Numbered from the stretch's first letter, positions 27,536 through 37,400 are shown. The stretch is 64,000 nucleotides of DNA from Prevotella sp. (GCA_021204905.1 JAJPYN010000008.1:62001-126000); one strand, 5' to 3'. Program-made: numbers and translations. The notes: generated from the sequence alone by a model not told the origin.

Positions 27536-28864
27536 CTACTTGATACTGATAGTTTCAATCACGCCGTCGCGCTTGTAATGCACCAGTTCGTACGCCGTGT
27601 TTTGCCGCCCTTCGAGCGATGTTTTCGGGAACGACAAGGGTGTTTGCAACGGTTTGAACGTTGATTTCGGGGTGCCGTCGAAGGCCTGTCCGCAGTCGAA
27701 TAAGCCGCGGATGAAAAACCAGCCGTGATCGAAGCCCGTCAGCGCGAACCGCGGCAGGTATTGCTCCTGCATCGTCTCGCCGAACCACCGGCGGTAGTTG
27801 CGCTCGAAATCGGCCACGCGCGTGATGCCTTTGTAATAATAAAATGTGCTCGGGATGAACACGTCGTATTTGTTGTACAGCGCGCGGTAAACGCCTTCGT
27901 ACATTAGCCATTCGACATAGCCGAACATCGAGATTTGCACGCTCGGCGCGGTGGCGGACAACTCGTTCAACCGCCGGAACACAAGGTTCAGCTCGGGCGA
28001 GCGCGAGGTGTCGAGTACAACGATGTTCGGGCGGTCGGCGGCGAAGGCTGAAAGGAATTCGGTGTCCGGTGCTTTAAGGTTAACGTTCTTGTAAGCTAAA
28101 CCTTTGGCTTTCAATTCCTTAGCTAATGCCGAAGTGAAAGTTGTCTTCGGCGAATCGTTGTCGTTGCAAGCGATGAAAACGGTGCGGCACGCGGCGAAAT
28201 GCGAGGTGAAATACTCGATGGCGCGGGCGTTGAGCGACTCGCTTGTTTGGTAGATTTGGAAGACGCAGCTGTTGGTTTTCACGTCGTCGGCGGTGGTGGA
28301 AAAGGGTATGACGAGCTTGATGCCGTTCGCCTTGCAATAGTCCGCCAGCGGCTTCACTTGCTTAGTGTACAAAGGGCCGAAGATGATATCGAGGTTTTTC
28401 GATTCGCTGCAAAAAACGTTCTTCACGTCGGCGTCGATATTCACGTTCCACGCGTAGAGATTGACGTTCACGCCGGCCTTTTTCAGGGAGTCGCAGGCGA
28501 TGAGCAGCCCGCGGTAGTACTCGGTCATGCGCCGCCCGTCGCCGTCGTTATCGTGCAGCGGCAGCATCACCCCGACATTCACGCAGCCCGGCGTTTTAAG
28601 CGCCGTTTTCGCCGATTTTTCCGCAGTTTTCGCGTCGGGGATGAACACCGTGTCGCCCTTTTTCAGCACGTATCCTTCGGCCTTCATCTCGGGGTTGGCG
28701 GCGATGAGCTCGTCGACGGTCAGCCCGTAGCTTGTGGCGATGCCGTAGACGGTGTCCTTTTTTTTCACCTTGTAGATGTCGCGCCACGCGGTTTGTGCGT
28801 GAAGGGTCGTGCAGACAAAGGCCGCGAGGACGAGCGATATGGCGGTTTTAGAAATGCGGAGCAT
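27536..28864 (-). CDS. LysM domain plus periplasmic-binding-fold protein
   Basis: 442 aa from MLRISKTAISLV with a signal peptide ending LHAQ. Residues about 30-75 form one LysM domain (YKVKKKDTVYGIATSYGLTVDELIAANPE; YVLKKGDTVFIP), which binds peptidoglycan. The rest is a type 1 periplasmic-binding fold (VNVGVMLPLHDNDGDGRRMTEYYRGLLIACD; IIFGPLYTKQVKPLADYC). This layout recalls LpoA-like activators and Bacteroidota LysM proteins, not an ordinary transporter component. The reading frame extends 17 codons upstream, without a signal. A TATTTTTG -7 box lies at 28895-28888. Coupled to the barrel gene. Confidence 0.8.
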   Translation of the reverse strand: MLRISKTAISLVLAAFVCTTLHAQTAWRDIYKVKKKDTVYGIATSYGLTVDELIAANPEMKAEGYVLKKGDTVFIPDAKTAEKSAKTALKTPGCVNVGVMLPLHDNDGDGRRMTEYYRGLLIACDSLKKAGVNVNLYAWNVNIDADVKNVFCSESKNLDIIFGPLYTKQVKPLADYCKANGIKLVIPFSTTADDVKTNSCVFQIYQTSESLNARAIEYFTSHFAACRTVFIACNDNDSPKTTFTSALAKELKAKGLAYKNVNLKAPDTEFLSAFAADRPNIVVLDTSRSPELNLVFRRLNELSATAPSVQISMFGYVEWLMYEGVYRALYNKYDVFIPSTFYYYKGITRVADFERNYRRWFGETMQEQYLPRFALTGFDHGWFFIRGLFDCGQAFDGTPKSTFKPLQTPLSFPKTSLEGRQNTAYELVHYKRDGVIETISIK

Positions 28865-28887
28865 GCTTGTTTTTCGATAACTAATTG

Positions 28888-28937
28888 CAAAAATAGAAAA
28901 ATAAACGTTCCGCAATCAACAAATTTCTATATTTTTG
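28888..28937. promoter_or_regulatory. Divergent -7 boxes between the LysM gene and the CHU_C-type gene
   Basis: TATTTTTG on minus at 28895-28888 (with TTG 21 bp upstream) and TATTTTTG on plus at 28930-28937. Each is 18-24 bp from its start codon. Confidence 0.5.
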
Positions 28938-28955
28938 CAGTTTACACTACGAGAA

Positions 28956-29678
28956 ATGACAACACGCAACATTCTATTTACCGCGATTTTATCGGCCTTT
29001 TCGGCACTTGCCGCCCGCGCCGCCGCCTACGATTCCGACATTCCGACCATCGACCCTTCCGCCGTGTTCACCACCGCTGACGGCGAGGAGGAAGAGGGCA
29101 CTTCTTACTCGGGCAGCGCGCCGCTCGACGCCGTTTTTTACGCCAACGCCGAGAACACCGCCGGGTGGAGCGAATACTATGAGTGGCGGTTCACTTACGA
29201 AGGCGAGACGAGCCCGTATCTTATTCGTTATGAGCAAGATACGAGTTATAAATTCACCAAGGCGGGCAGCTCGAAAATAGTGCTTTACGCCAAGTTCACC
29301 AACGACGGCGACACCATCGACTACACCGAAGATTACTGGCTCACCGCCACGCCGATCACCGTTTCCATCTCCGAGAGCAAGATCGATTTTCCCAACGCTT
29401 TCTCGCCCAACGACGACGGCATAAACGACGTGTACAAAGCCAAAGAGGGCTATCAGAGCATCGTCGAATTCAAGGCCGTCATCTTCAATCGCTGGGGGCA
29501 AAAAGTGTATGAATGGACTGACCCCGCCGGCGGTTGGGACGGCAAAATCCACGGCAAGGACGCTCCGCAAGGCACATATTTCGTGCGCGTCTGGGCCACC
29601 GGTGCCGACGGCAGGAAATACAACATCAAACGCGACGTCAACCTGCTTCGCGGATACAAGGAAGAAAGCGATTATTAA
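28956..29678 (+). CDS. Secreted protein with gliding-motility-type C-terminal domain (CHU_C)
   Basis: 240 aa from [12 protein letters not shown] with a signal peptide ending in the Ala-rich LAARAAA. The C-terminal part from about residue 145 has the CHU_C signature: [57 protein letters not shown]. In several Bacteroidota this domain sends proteins through the type IX secretion system, though it also occurs without that role. The middle resembles a PKD-like fold. The protein is short and consists mostly of this domain. An in-frame TTG at 28935 upstream is less likely. Confidence 0.82.
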   Translation: MTTRNILFTAILSAFSALAARAAAYDSDIPTIDPSAVFTTADGEEEEGTSYSGSAPLDAVFYANAENTAGWSEYYEWRFTYEGETSPYLIRYEQDTSYKFTKAGSSKIVLYAKFTNDGDTIDYTEDYWLTATPITVSISESKIDFPNAFSPNDDGINDVYKAKEGYQSIVEFKAVIFNRWGQKVYEWTDPAGGWDGKIHGKDAPQGTYFVRVWATGADGRKYNIKRDVNLLRGYKEESDY

Positions 29679-29703
29679 CGCCGTTCTTTCCGCAACGCAA
29701 CGT

Positions 29704-32547
29704 ATGACAAAGGATAACAAAATCTGCGTGTGGGGCGCGCGAACCCACAACCTGAAAAACATCGACTGCGAATTCCCGCGCGGCAGCCTCACGGTCATCA
29801 CCGGCCTTAGCGGTTCGGGCAAATCATCGCTCGCCTTCGACACCATTTTCGCCGAAGGGCAACGCCGCTATGTCGAGACGTTTTCGGCCTACGCAAGGAA
29901 TTTCCTGACAAACATGGAGCGGCCAGACGTCGACAAAATCACAGGCTTGTCGCCCGTCATCAGCATCGATCAGAAAACGGTCAACCGCAACCCGCGCTCC
30001 ACCGTCGGCACGCAAACCGAAATCTACGACTTCCTCCGTCTGCTCTATGCGCGCGCCGGCGAGGCGTTCAGTTACGCCACGGGCGAGAAGATGGTGAAAT
30101 ACACCGAAGAAAAGGTTGTCGAAATGATCCTTAAACGCTACGCCGGACGCAAAATCCAAATCCTCGCGCCGGTGGTGCGCAGCCGCAAAGGGCATTACCG
30201 CGAACTGTTCGAATCGCTTCGAAAAAAGGGCTTCCTTTACGTCCGCGTCGACGGCGAGCAGCAGGAACTTGTGCGCGGCATGAAGACCGACCGCTACCGC
30301 AATCACGACATCGAGGTGGTGGTCGACAGACTCAAAGTGGGCAGTAGCGACGAGGAACGCCTCAGAAGCAGCGTGCGCACGGCGATGAAGCACGGCGACG
30401 GGTTGATAATGGTGCTCGACGCCGACACGAACGAGGCGAAATTCTATTCGAAACGCTTCATGTGCCCCACGACCGGCATTTCTTACCCCGACCCGGCGCC
30501 GAACAACTTCTCTTTCAACTCGCCGCAAGGGGCCTGCCCAGTGTGCAAAGGGCTCGGCGTAACAAGCGACATCGACATGCACCAAATCGCGCCGGACGAC
30601 TCGGTGTCCATCGGCGACGGTGCCATCATACCGCTTGGGAAATACCATAACCAATTGATTTTCTGGCAGTTACAAGCCTTGCTCGCCAACTACGGTTGCG
30701 ACCTTCACACGCCCCTGCGCGACATCCCGCCTGCCGCCGTCAACGAGGTGTTCAACGGCACGCTCGAGAAAGTGCGCATTAGCAAGGACGTGTGCAAAAC
30801 ATCGTCAGATTATTTCACCAATTTCGACGGCATCATCAAGTATCTGCGGCAGGTTTTCGACAACGACGACGAGCCGTCGGCCAAGCGCTGGGCCGAGCAG
30901 TTTATGCGCACTGTGCCGTGTCCGGAATGCCTTGGCAAACGCCTTAACCGCGAGGCGCTGTGCTATAAATTTTTCGGGAAAAACATCGCCGAAGCAGCGG
31001 ATTTAAGCATCGCCGATTTCGACTGTTGGGTGCGCGACGCGGCGAAGAGCGTTACCGGCCGGCAAGGCGCAATTGCAAAAGAGATCCTCAAAGAAATAGC
31101 CTCGCGCACAAGTTTCCTCCTTCGCACCGGCCTCGATTACCTCTCGCTCAGCCGACCCTCGGCCACACTCTCCGGCGGCGAGAGCCAGCGCATACGCCTC
31201 GCCACGCAGATTGGCAGCCGCCTCGTCAACGTGCTTTACATCCTCGACGAACCCAGCATCGGCCTGCATCCGCGCGACAACAACCGCCTCATCGCCTCGC
31301 TCAAAGAACTGCGCGACATCGGCAACACGGTCATCGTTGTCGAGCACGATGAAGACATGATGCTCGCCGCGGATTACATCATCGACATCGGCCCGCGCGC
31401 AGGCAGAAAAGGCGGCGAGGTGGTCTTTCAAGGCACGCCTCAGAAAATGCTGCGCCGCCGCACGCTCACAGCCGATTATCTCTCGCGAAAACGCGAAATC
31501 GAAGTGCCGGCGAAAAGGCGGAAAGGCTCGGGCAAAAGCCTTGTAATTAAAGGTTGCACGGGCAATAACCTCAAGGCTGTCGACGCAACATTCCCGCTCG
31601 GCAAAATCATCGCTGTAACAGGCGTCAGCGGCAGCGGCAAATCCACGCTCGTCAACGCCACGCTCCAGCCCGCCCTCGCGCAGCATTTCTACCGCGCATT
31701 AAAGAAACCGCTGCCGTTCAAAACTATCGAAGGCATAGAAAACATTGACAAAGTCGTAACCGTCGACCAAAGTCCCATCGGCCGCACGCCGCGCTCGAAC
31801 CCCGCCACTTACACCGGCGTTTTCTCCGACATCCGCGCGCTGTTCGTCTCGCTGCCCGAAGCGAAATTGCGGGGCTACGCGCCGGGAAGATTTTCTTTCA
31901 ACGTCAAGGGCGGACGCTGCGAAGAATGCGGCGGCAACGGCTATAAAACCGTCGCGATGAACTTCCTGCCCGACGTTACCGTACCCTGCGAGGCCTGTCG
32001 CGGACGGCGTTACAACCGCGAGACGCTCGAAGTGAGGTTTCACGGCAAAAGCATCGCCGACGTGCTCGATATGACCGTCAACCAAGCCGTCGAATTTTTC
32101 GAAAACATCCCGCAAATACTGCGTAAAATCAAGACAATGCAAGACACCGGCCTCGGTTACATAAAACTCGGACAACCGTCGACAACGCTCTCCGGAGGCG
32201 AGAGCCAGCGCATCAAACTCGCCGCAGAGCTCGCCAGAAAAGACACCGGCAAGACGCTCTACCTCCTCGACGAGCCCACCACCGGCTTGCATTTCGAAGA
32301 CATCCGCGCGCTCGCCGCCGTGCTGGGAAAGCTTGTGGATAAAGGCAACACCGTCATCGTCATCGAGCACAACCTCGACATCGTGAAGCTCGCCGACCAC
32401 GTCATCGACCTCGGACCCGGCGGTGGCACAGCAGGCGGAGAAATCGTCTTCGCGGGAACGCCCGAGCAGTTGGCCGAGGCGAAGGTCGGTTTTACGGCAG
32501 AATTCCTTAAAAAGAAGCTCGAAAGTCAAGCCTGTTCAAAAGTCTGA
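29704..32547 (+). CDS. uvrA: UvrABC excinuclease subunit A
   Basis: 947 aa from the ATG at 29704; the frame is open further upstream but overlaps the preceding gene. Two ABC modules: Walker A GLSGSGKS at 34-41 and GVSGSGKST in the second half, signatures [12 protein letters not shown] and [12 protein letters not shown], Walker [12 protein letters not shown] and [12 protein letters not shown]. Zinc modules CPVCKGLG with a later CPECLGKR, and [10 protein letters not shown] with [10 protein letters not shown]. UvrA finds bulky DNA lesions and loads UvrB in nucleotide excision repair. Length and motifs are complete. Confidence 0.97.
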   Translation: MTKDNKICVWGARTHNLKNIDCEFPRGSLTVITGLSGSGKSSLAFDTIFAEGQRRYVETFSAYARNFLTNMERPDVDKITGLSPVISIDQKTVNRNPRSTVGTQTEIYDFLRLLYARAGEAFSYATGEKMVKYTEEKVVEMILKRYAGRKIQILAPVVRSRKGHYRELFESLRKKGFLYVRVDGEQQELVRGMKTDRYRNHDIEVVVDRLKVGSSDEERLRSSVRTAMKHGDGLIMVLDADTNEAKFYSKRFMCPTTGISYPDPAPNNFSFNSPQGACPVCKGLGVTSDIDMHQIAPDDSVSIGDGAIIPLGKYHNQLIFWQLQALLANYGCDLHTPLRDIPPAAVNEVFNGTLEKVRISKDVCKTSSDYFTNFDGIIKYLRQVFDNDDEPSAKRWAEQFMRTVPCPECLGKRLNREALCYKFFGKNIAEAADLSIADFDCWVRDAAKSVTGRQGAIAKEILKEIASRTSFLLRTGLDYLSLSRPSATLSGGESQRIRLATQIGSRLVNVLYILDEPSIGLHPRDNNRLIASLKELRDIGNTVIVVEHDEDMMLAADYIIDIGPRAGRKGGEVVFQGTPQKMLRRRTLTADYLSRKREIEVPAKRRKGSGKSLVIKGCTGNNLKAVDATFPLGKIIAVTGVSGSGKSTLVNATLQPALAQHFYRALKKPLPFKTIEGIENIDKVVTVDQSPIGRTPRSNPATYTGVFSDIRALFVSLPEAKLRGYAPGRFSFNVKGGRCEECGGNGYKTVAMNFLPDVTVPCEACRGRRYNRETLEVRFHGKSIADVLDMTVNQAVEFFENIPQILRKIKTMQDTGLGYIKLGQPSTTLSGGESQRIKLAAELARKDTGKTLYLLDEPTTGLHFEDIRALAAVLGKLVDKGNTVIVIEHNLDIVKLADHVIDLGPGGGTAGGEIVFAGTPEQLAEAKVGFTAEFLKKKLESQACSKV

Positions 32548-32685
32548 TACGCGATGAAATCGGGCAAAATCGACGCTCGAGGCCGTTTTTTCAGCCTCCC
32601 GCGCGGCGCACCCGTTAATTCTCGTTCACATTCCTTTTCAATAAATTATTTTTTTTGCTAAATTTGCGACCAAAACGATTTTCAA

Positions 32686-33639
32686 ATGGCGATTTTCGGA
32701 CTGTTCGACAAAAAGAAAAAAGAGGTGCTCGACACGGGTTTGGCGCGCACTAAATCAAGCGTTTTCGAGAAACTGGCGCGCGCCGTGGCAGGCAAATCCA
32801 CGGTCGACGACGATGTGCTCGACAACCTCGAAGAAGTACTCGTTACAAGCGATGTCGGCGTCGACACCACACTGAAAATCATCAAGCGCATCGAGGAGCG
32901 GGTGGCGCGCGACAAGTACGTCTCCACCGCCGAACTCGACACCATCCTGCGCGATGAGGTGGCGGCGCTTTTGGCCGAAAACGGCAATGATCTTTCGGGC
33001 TGGGAGCTGCCTTCAACCGGCGCGCCGTACGTCATACTCGTCGTCGGCGTCAACGGCGTCGGCAAAACCACCACCATCGGCAAACTCGCGTGGCAGTTCT
33101 CGCAAGCAGGTAAAAAAGTGTTCATCGGTGCAGCAGACACCTTCCGCGCAGCGGCGGTTGAACAGGCTGCAATCTGGGCGCAGCGCACAGGCGTGCATCT
33201 GGTCAGCCAGCAGCAGGGCGCCGACCCCGCATCGGTGGCTTACGACACGGTGGCCTCGGCGAAGGCGGCGGGCGCGGATGTAGTGCTGATTGACACTGCC
33301 GGCCGTTTGCACAACAAGGTGAACCTGATGAACGAGCTTAAAAAAATCAAAGCTGTGATGGCAAAAGTGCTGCCGACGGCGCCCGACGAGGTATTGCTTG
33401 TCGTCGATGCCACAACCGGCCAAAACGCGTTCGAGCAAGCGCGGCAATTCTCCGCCGTAACGCAGGTGAACGCCATCGCCGTAACAAAGCTCGACGGCAC
33501 GGCAAAAGGCGGCGTGGTGGTCGGCATCTCCGACATGCTCGGCGTGCCCGTGAAATACATCGGTTTGGGCGAAAAACCCGAAGATTTGCAGCTCTTCAAC
33601 CGCGAGGAATTCGTTAATTCTCTTTTTGCAAAAAAATGA
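32686..33639 (+). CDS. ftsY: Signal recognition particle receptor FtsY
   Basis: 317 aa. N domain about 1-105, then the SRP GTPase: G1 GVNGVGKT at 121-128, DTFRAAAVEQ, DTAGR, TKLDGTAKGG and GLGEKPEDLQLF at the C-terminus, the last being the FtsY/SRP hallmark. It docks ribosome-nascent-chain-SRP complexes at the inner membrane. The long acidic A domain of E. coli is absent, as in most bacteria. A TAAATTTG box lies at 32659-32666, 20 bp before the ATG. The stop codon overlaps the start of rimO. Confidence 0.97.
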   Translation: MAIFGLFDKKKKEVLDTGLARTKSSVFEKLARAVAGKSTVDDDVLDNLEEVLVTSDVGVDTTLKIIKRIEERVARDKYVSTAELDTILRDEVAALLAENGNDLSGWELPSTGAPYVILVVGVNGVGKTTTIGKLAWQFSQAGKKVFIGAADTFRAAAVEQAAIWAQRTGVHLVSQQQGADPASVAYDTVASAKAAGADVVLIDTAGRLHNKVNLMNELKKIKAVMAKVLPTAPDEVLLVVDATTGQNAFEQARQFSAVTQVNAIAVTKLDGTAKGGVVVGISDMLGVPVKYIGLGEKPEDLQLFNREEFVNSLFAKK

Positions 33640-34940
33640 TAAAAGGGCGGGTGGATATCATCACGATGGGCTGCTCGAAAAACCTTGTCGACAGTGAGCA
33701 TCTCGCGCGGTTGGTGCAGCAAAAAGGCTATTCCTTGCGCCACGACCCGCGCATTCCCGCCGGCGAATATGTTGTGGTGAACACCTGCGGCTTCATTCAG
33801 GACGCGAAGCAGGAAAGCATCGACGCAATCTTGCGCCTCGGCGAGATGAAAAAGCGCGGAAAAATCGGCAAAATCATCGTCATGGGCTGCCTCTCGCAAC
33901 GCTACTTGGCGCAACTCGAAGAGGCCATTCCCGAAGTCGACAGCTATTACGGCAAGTTCGATTTCCCCGCGTTCGCCGACACATTAGTTCAAACCGGCCC
34001 CGCGTGCGGCACGTCGAAAACCGGCTCATGGCGCGCCACGCCGAAGCATTACGCCTACGTGAAAATCAGCGAGGGCTGCGACCGCCACTGCGCTTTTTGC
34101 GCCATTCCAACTATAACAGGAAGGCAGAAAAGCCGGCCCGAAAAGGACATCCTCGACGAGGTGCGCTGTCTGGCATCGCAAGGCGTGAAAGAGCTGCAAA
34201 TAGTGGCGCAGGAGCTCACCGGCTACGGCCTCGACATCGACGGCACACGCCGCATCGCACCCCTCATCGACGCCATCTCGCGCGTGCCCGGCATCGAGTG
34301 GATCCGCCTGCATTACGCTTATCCCGCCCAGTTCCCGCTCGAGCTCCTCGACGTGATGCGCAGCCGCCCGAACGTGTGCAAATACCTCGACATCGCCTTC
34401 CAGCACGTCAGCGACCGCATCCTCAAAGCCATGCGCCGGAATTTCAGCCGCAGCCAAACGCTCGATTTGATAAATTTAATCCGCGAGAAAGTGCCGGGGA
34501 TATTCCTGCGAACAACACTAATGACTGGCTTTCCCGGCGAGACCGACGACGAATTCAACGAACTGCTCGACTTCGTGCGCCAGGCCCGTTTCGAGCGCAT
34601 GGGAGCCTTCGCCTACTCCGAAGAAGAGGGCACGTTCGCCGCGCAAAATTACACCGACGACATACCCGAAACTGTCAAGCGCGACAGGCTCTCGCGGCTC
34701 ATGGCAGTGCAACAGGAAATCGCCGCGGAAACCGAAGCCGGCCTCGTCGGAAAAACCATGCGCGTCATCATCGACCGCCGCGAAGGCGATTGGTTCGTCG
34801 GAAGAACGCAATACAGCTCGCCCGAAGTAGACCCCGAAGTGCTCGTCAAGGCCAATAAACACTTGCGGAGAGGACAATTTTACAACGTGCGGATGAACGG
34901 CTGCGAAGCCTTCGATTTATATGGTGAAGCCGTTGTGTGA
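33636..34940 (+). CDS. rimO: Ribosomal protein S12 methylthiotransferase RimO
   Basis: 434 aa. N-terminal UPF0004 domain with the first cluster's cysteines C13, C51 and C85; radical-SAM motif CDRHCAFC with C148, C152 and C155; a C-terminal TRAM domain (VRVIIDRREGDWFVGRTQYSSPEVD). MGCSKNLVDSE at the N-terminus separates RimO from MiaB. It methylthiolates the conserved Asp of S12. Translationally coupled to ftsY by a 4 bp overlap. Confidence 0.96.
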   Translation: MIKGRVDIITMGCSKNLVDSEHLARLVQQKGYSLRHDPRIPAGEYVVVNTCGFIQDAKQESIDAILRLGEMKKRGKIGKIIVMGCLSQRYLAQLEEAIPEVDSYYGKFDFPAFADTLVQTGPACGTSKTGSWRATPKHYAYVKISEGCDRHCAFCAIPTITGRQKSRPEKDILDEVRCLASQGVKELQIVAQELTGYGLDIDGTRRIAPLIDAISRVPGIEWIRLHYAYPAQFPLELLDVMRSRPNVCKYLDIAFQHVSDRILKAMRRNFSRSQTLDLINLIREKVPGIFLRTTLMTGFPGETDDEFNELLDFVRQARFERMGAFAYSEEEGTFAAQNYTDDIPETVKRDRLSRLMAVQQEIAAETEAGLVGKTMRVIIDRREGDWFVGRTQYSSPEVDPEVLVKANKHLRRGQFYNVRMNGCEAFDLYGEAVV

Positions 34941-34961
34941 AGATATGTTAAACTACTGACT

Positions 34962-35246
34962 ATGAACAACAAAGAACTAATCAACGAACTGGCGGGCCAA
35001 AGCGGATTCACGCAGCACGACACGCGCAAAATGCTCAACACGCTCCTCGACAGCCTCCTCACGCGCGTGGCCGACGACGGCGTGGTTCAGGTGCCGGCAT
35101 TCGGTACTTTCGAAATCAAAAAACGCGTCGAACGCCTTGTAAACATTGGCGGAAAGCGCATGCTCGTGCCACCGAAACTCGTCATGATTTTCCGACCCGT
35201 CGTGGCGTGGAAAGAGCAAGTAAGGAAAGGGGACGACGATGAGTAA
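34962..35246 (+). CDS. HU-family DNA-binding protein
   Basis: 94 aa with the HU fold: MNNKELINELAGQSGFTQ, DSLLTRVADDGVVQVPAFGTFEIKKRVERL, and a C-terminal KLVMIFRPVVAWKEQV. The usual beta-arm sequence is shortened and altered (VNIGGKRMLVPPK), unlike the GRNPQTG arm of standard HU, so it belongs to a variant HU/IHF group found in Bacteroidota. It overlaps the following HU-like gene by 8 bp. Confidence 0.88.
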   Translation: MNNKELINELAGQSGFTQHDTRKMLNTLLDSLLTRVADDGVVQVPAFGTFEIKKRVERLVNIGGKRMLVPPKLVMIFRPVVAWKEQVRKGDDDE

Positions 35247-36504
35247 AATAAGCGAACTCAGCCGCTGCCTCGTCAGCCGCTACACCATCTCGCAAGCCGA
35301 CGCCGACCGCTTCGCGCGCGAGTTTTTCAACGTCGTGAAAACAAACCTTGAGATTGATAAGATAGTGAAAATCAGAGGGTTAGGTACATTCAAACTCGTC
35401 GAAACAACCGTCCGCGAGACAATCGACATCAACACGCGCGAGCGCATCACCGTCGGCGGCAACAGGCGCATCGTCTTCACCCCCGAGACCGCCGTGCGCA
35501 ACCGCATCAACTCGCCGTTCCAGCAGTTCGAAACGCTCGAAGTGGCAGGCGCCACTGACTTCTCCGACATCGACAGCAAATATTCTGCCGAAGAAAAAGA
35601 GGTTGAAAAAACGGTGGTCGAAATACCTTGCGAACCCGAGATGCCGCTCGAGGATGATGTTGAAAAAAATGCTCCGGTTGTTGAAACAAACGTTAAGGCT
35701 GTTGAAACAAATGTTAAGGCCGTCGAAACAAATGTTAAGGTTGTTGAAACGAACCCGACAACTAAGGCTGCGGAAACGGCGGCGGCGGACGAAGCCGGGA
35801 CTGTAGTAGCAACTAAGATTGTCCCGGCCGAATCAACGGAAAAATCGGCTGTTTTGAACGATTTGTCCTCCTCCGAAACGCTTGAAACAGGCGAGGCTGC
35901 GAACGAGGAAACAGCCGAAGAAGAAACAACGGACAAGGTTGCGGACGAAGCTGCAGACGAAGAAGCGGCAGACGATGGAGTAGGGCGCGGCCGTTGGCTG
36001 AAGATTGCCGCAGCGATTGTTGTTTTGCTCGCGATAGTTCTTAGTTGCTACTATGGTTACAACGCAGGGTGGTTCGGCAAGAACGCAGCCTTAAACGTCG
36101 GGTTAGCAAATAATTCGCCGGCGCAACCTTCCGCTTCCGAGCCTTCTGCTAATGAGCCTTCCGCCGGCAAAATTCTGCCTGCCGATTCGCTTGGCGATGC
36201 TTCAAAACATGCGGAAAAATCGGGCATTTTGGAAGATTCCGCCGCATTGCCCAAGGCCGAAATGAACTACGATTCCGACCCGCGCGTCAGGCTCGGCGCG
36301 TATGTCATCACCGGCCTCGACACTGTCGTTACGGTTGCCGCCGGTCAGACGCTCAAGGGCATTTCGCGCGCGTTTTTCGGCGACGGCATGGAGTGCTATG
36401 TCGAGGCTTTCAACGGCGGCGTAACGTCGGTTTCGGCGGGCGATAAACTTAAAATTCCCAAGCTTCGCTCTAAAAAGAGCCTTCATCGGCAAGCGGCCGA
36501 TTGA
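35239..36504 (+). CDS. HU-domain protein with a transmembrane helix and a LysM-like C-terminus
   Basis: 421 aa. Residues 1-95 form an HU/IHF-like domain (FAREFFNVVKTNLEIDKIVKIRGLGTFKL; INTRERITVGGNRRIVF). A long acidic linker follows, with a 7-residue repeat VETNVKA near residues 147-173, and poly-Glu/Ala. A single transmembrane helix lies after W253 (IAAAIVVLLAIVLSCYYGY). The C-terminal 65 residues (YVITGLDTVVTVAAGQTLKGISRAFFGD...DKLKIPKL) look LysM-like. The predicted layout is HU domain in the cytoplasm and LysM-like domain in the periplasm, which would tie DNA to the cell wall; that is inference. It contains one conserved-end element (35743-35819) in frame and a second half-motif near 36034. 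Confidence 0.85.
   Translation: MSKISELSRCLVSRYTISQADADRFAREFFNVVKTNLEIDKIVKIRGLGTFKLVETTVRETIDINTRERITVGGNRRIVFTPETAVRNRINSPFQQFETLEVAGATDFSDIDSKYSAEEKEVEKTVVEIPCEPEMPLEDDVEKNAPVVETNVKAVETNVKAVETNVKVVETNPTTKAAETAAADEAGTVVATKIVPAESTEKSAVLNDLSSSETLETGEAANEETAEEETTDKVADEAADEEAADDGVGRGRWLKIAAAIVVLLAIVLSCYYGYNAGWFGKNAALNVGLANNSPAQPSASEPSANEPSAGKILPADSLGDASKHAEKSGILEDSAALPKAEMNYDSDPRVRLGAYVITGLDTVVTVAAGQTLKGISRAFFGDGMECYVEAFNGGVTSVSAGDKLKIPKLRSKKSLHRQAAD
35677..35757 (+). repeat. In-frame 21 bp tandem repeat in the HU-membrane gene
   Basis: Three full units of GTTGAAACAAAnGTTAAGGnn plus a partial fourth, encoding VETNVKA/VETNVKV. The unit resembles the GTTTCAAC end of the conserved-end elements. 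Confidence 0.8.
35743..35819 (-). repeat. Conserved-end element E2, inside the HU-membrane coding region
   Basis: 77 bp. On minus it begins ATCTTAGTTGCTACTA and ends TGTCGGGTTCGTTTCAAC. On plus it encodes VETNPTT... to TVVATKI, in frame. Confidence 0.7.
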
Positions 36505-36530
36505 ATTTTTGACATAATTTCACATAAAAG

Positions 36531-36918
36531 CAGTGCCCCGGTTTGTCGCCGGCCAAGCGATTGGCGGGAGGAAAGTCCGGGCAGCGCAGGACACTCCGCT
36601 TCCTAACGGGAAGCTGCCGGCAACGGCGGGGGTTGAAAGAAGAAAACAACCGCAGGCACGGCCTGTAAGGGTGAGAAGGCGGTGTAAGAGACCACCAGCG
36701 GCACGGGTGATCGTGCCGGCTGTTTCACCGGAGGCTGCAAGTTCGCGTAAACCATCGTCTGAGGGTTGTCCGCCCGAGTTCCCTTTTCGGACACGATGGA
36801 GGGTAGAACGCTGGAGACGTATGGCAACATACGCCGTAGATAAATGACAAACGCCCTCGCTTTCGGCGTCGATTTGATGCAGACGCGAAGGAACAGAACC
36901 CGGCTTATAGGGGCGCTG
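36531..36918 (+). ncRNA. rnpB: RNase P RNA
   Basis: The universal P4 strand GAGGAAAGTCCGGGC lies near 36568-36582 and the second conserved strand (ACAGAACCCGGCTTA) near 36894-36908. CAGTGCCCC (36531-36539) pairs with GGGGCGCTG (36910-36918) to close helix P1, which sets both ends. About 388 nt, a normal type A length. It is the catalytic RNA that matures tRNA 5' ends. Confidence 0.95.
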
Positions 36919-36975
36919 CTTATTTTTAACATTGCGAGTGCTGTTTCGTTAAGAATATTTAACGGCGCTTGCTTG

Positions 36976-37007
36976 TTGCGGCTGACAACGCAAATTTCTT
37001 ACCTTTG
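36976..37007 (+). promoter_or_regulatory. Promoter of tRNA-Arg
   Basis: TTG at 36976-36978, 21 bp, TACCTTTG at 37000-37007, 11 bp before the tRNA. Confidence 0.6.
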
Positions 37008-37018
37008 CAGCCGTTTTC

Positions 37019-37092
37019 GGTCCGGTAGCTCAGTTGGATAGAGCAACAGCCTTCTAAGCTGTGGGCCATGGGTTCGAATCCCATCCGGATCA
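37019..37092 (+). tRNA. tRNA-Arg (anticodon UCU)
   Basis: 74 nt. Acceptor stem GGTCCGG/CCGGATC with one wobble, D-arm AGCTCAGTTGGATAGAGC, anticodon loop CTTCTAA with TCT at 37053-37055, T-arm GGGTTCGAATCCC, discriminator A. CCA is not encoded. It reads AGA. Confidence 0.96.
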
Positions 37093-37138
37093 CGAAAGGG
37101 AATTTATTGAAACGCGACTTCTGAAAAGCGGCAAGATT

Positions 37139-37215
37139 ATCTTAGTTGCTACTATAAAACTTGGCGAGCGAAGCGGGTCGGCAGCGTCAGCCTTCATTGT
37201 CGGGTACGTTTCAAC
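37139..37215 (+). repeat. Conserved-end element E3
   Basis: 77 bp, beginning ATCTTAGTTGCTACTAT and ending TGTCGGGTACGTTTCAAC, 46 bp downstream of tRNA-Arg and in the same orientation. The centre shares GCGAAGCG and CAGCCTTC with E1. Confidence 0.7.
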
Positions 37216-37340
37216 ATTATGCAACCTTTATTTGTGATTATCTTTGTGCAATATTTTGCGCGATGGGCGAAAAATAATTTCTACTACGTCAATAGGTGGC
37301 GTAGCGGGGTGTTACTTTTGCAGCGCGATACATAATCACG

Positions 37341-37400
37341 GCTCTCGTTTGGTTGGGCTTGTCCCCCTGGGAGGAACTAACCAACCGAGCGGGAGCTTTT
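37341..37400 (+). terminator. Long hairpin with a U tract upstream of the hypothetical gene
   Basis: GCTCTCGTTTGGTTGG (37341-37356) pairs over 16 bp, with wobbles, with CCAACCGAGCGGGAGC (37381-37396), followed by TTTTATTAAA. A -7 box TACTTTTG at 37313-37320 would start an RNA of about 75 nt ending here. It may be an attenuator of the gene at 37438 or the end of a small RNA. Confidence 0.6.

Noticed and set aside
29509..29703. N-terminal extension of UvrA
   Set aside because: The extra 65 codons overlap the CHU_C-type gene out of frame; the ATG at 29704 begins the conserved UvrA sequence.
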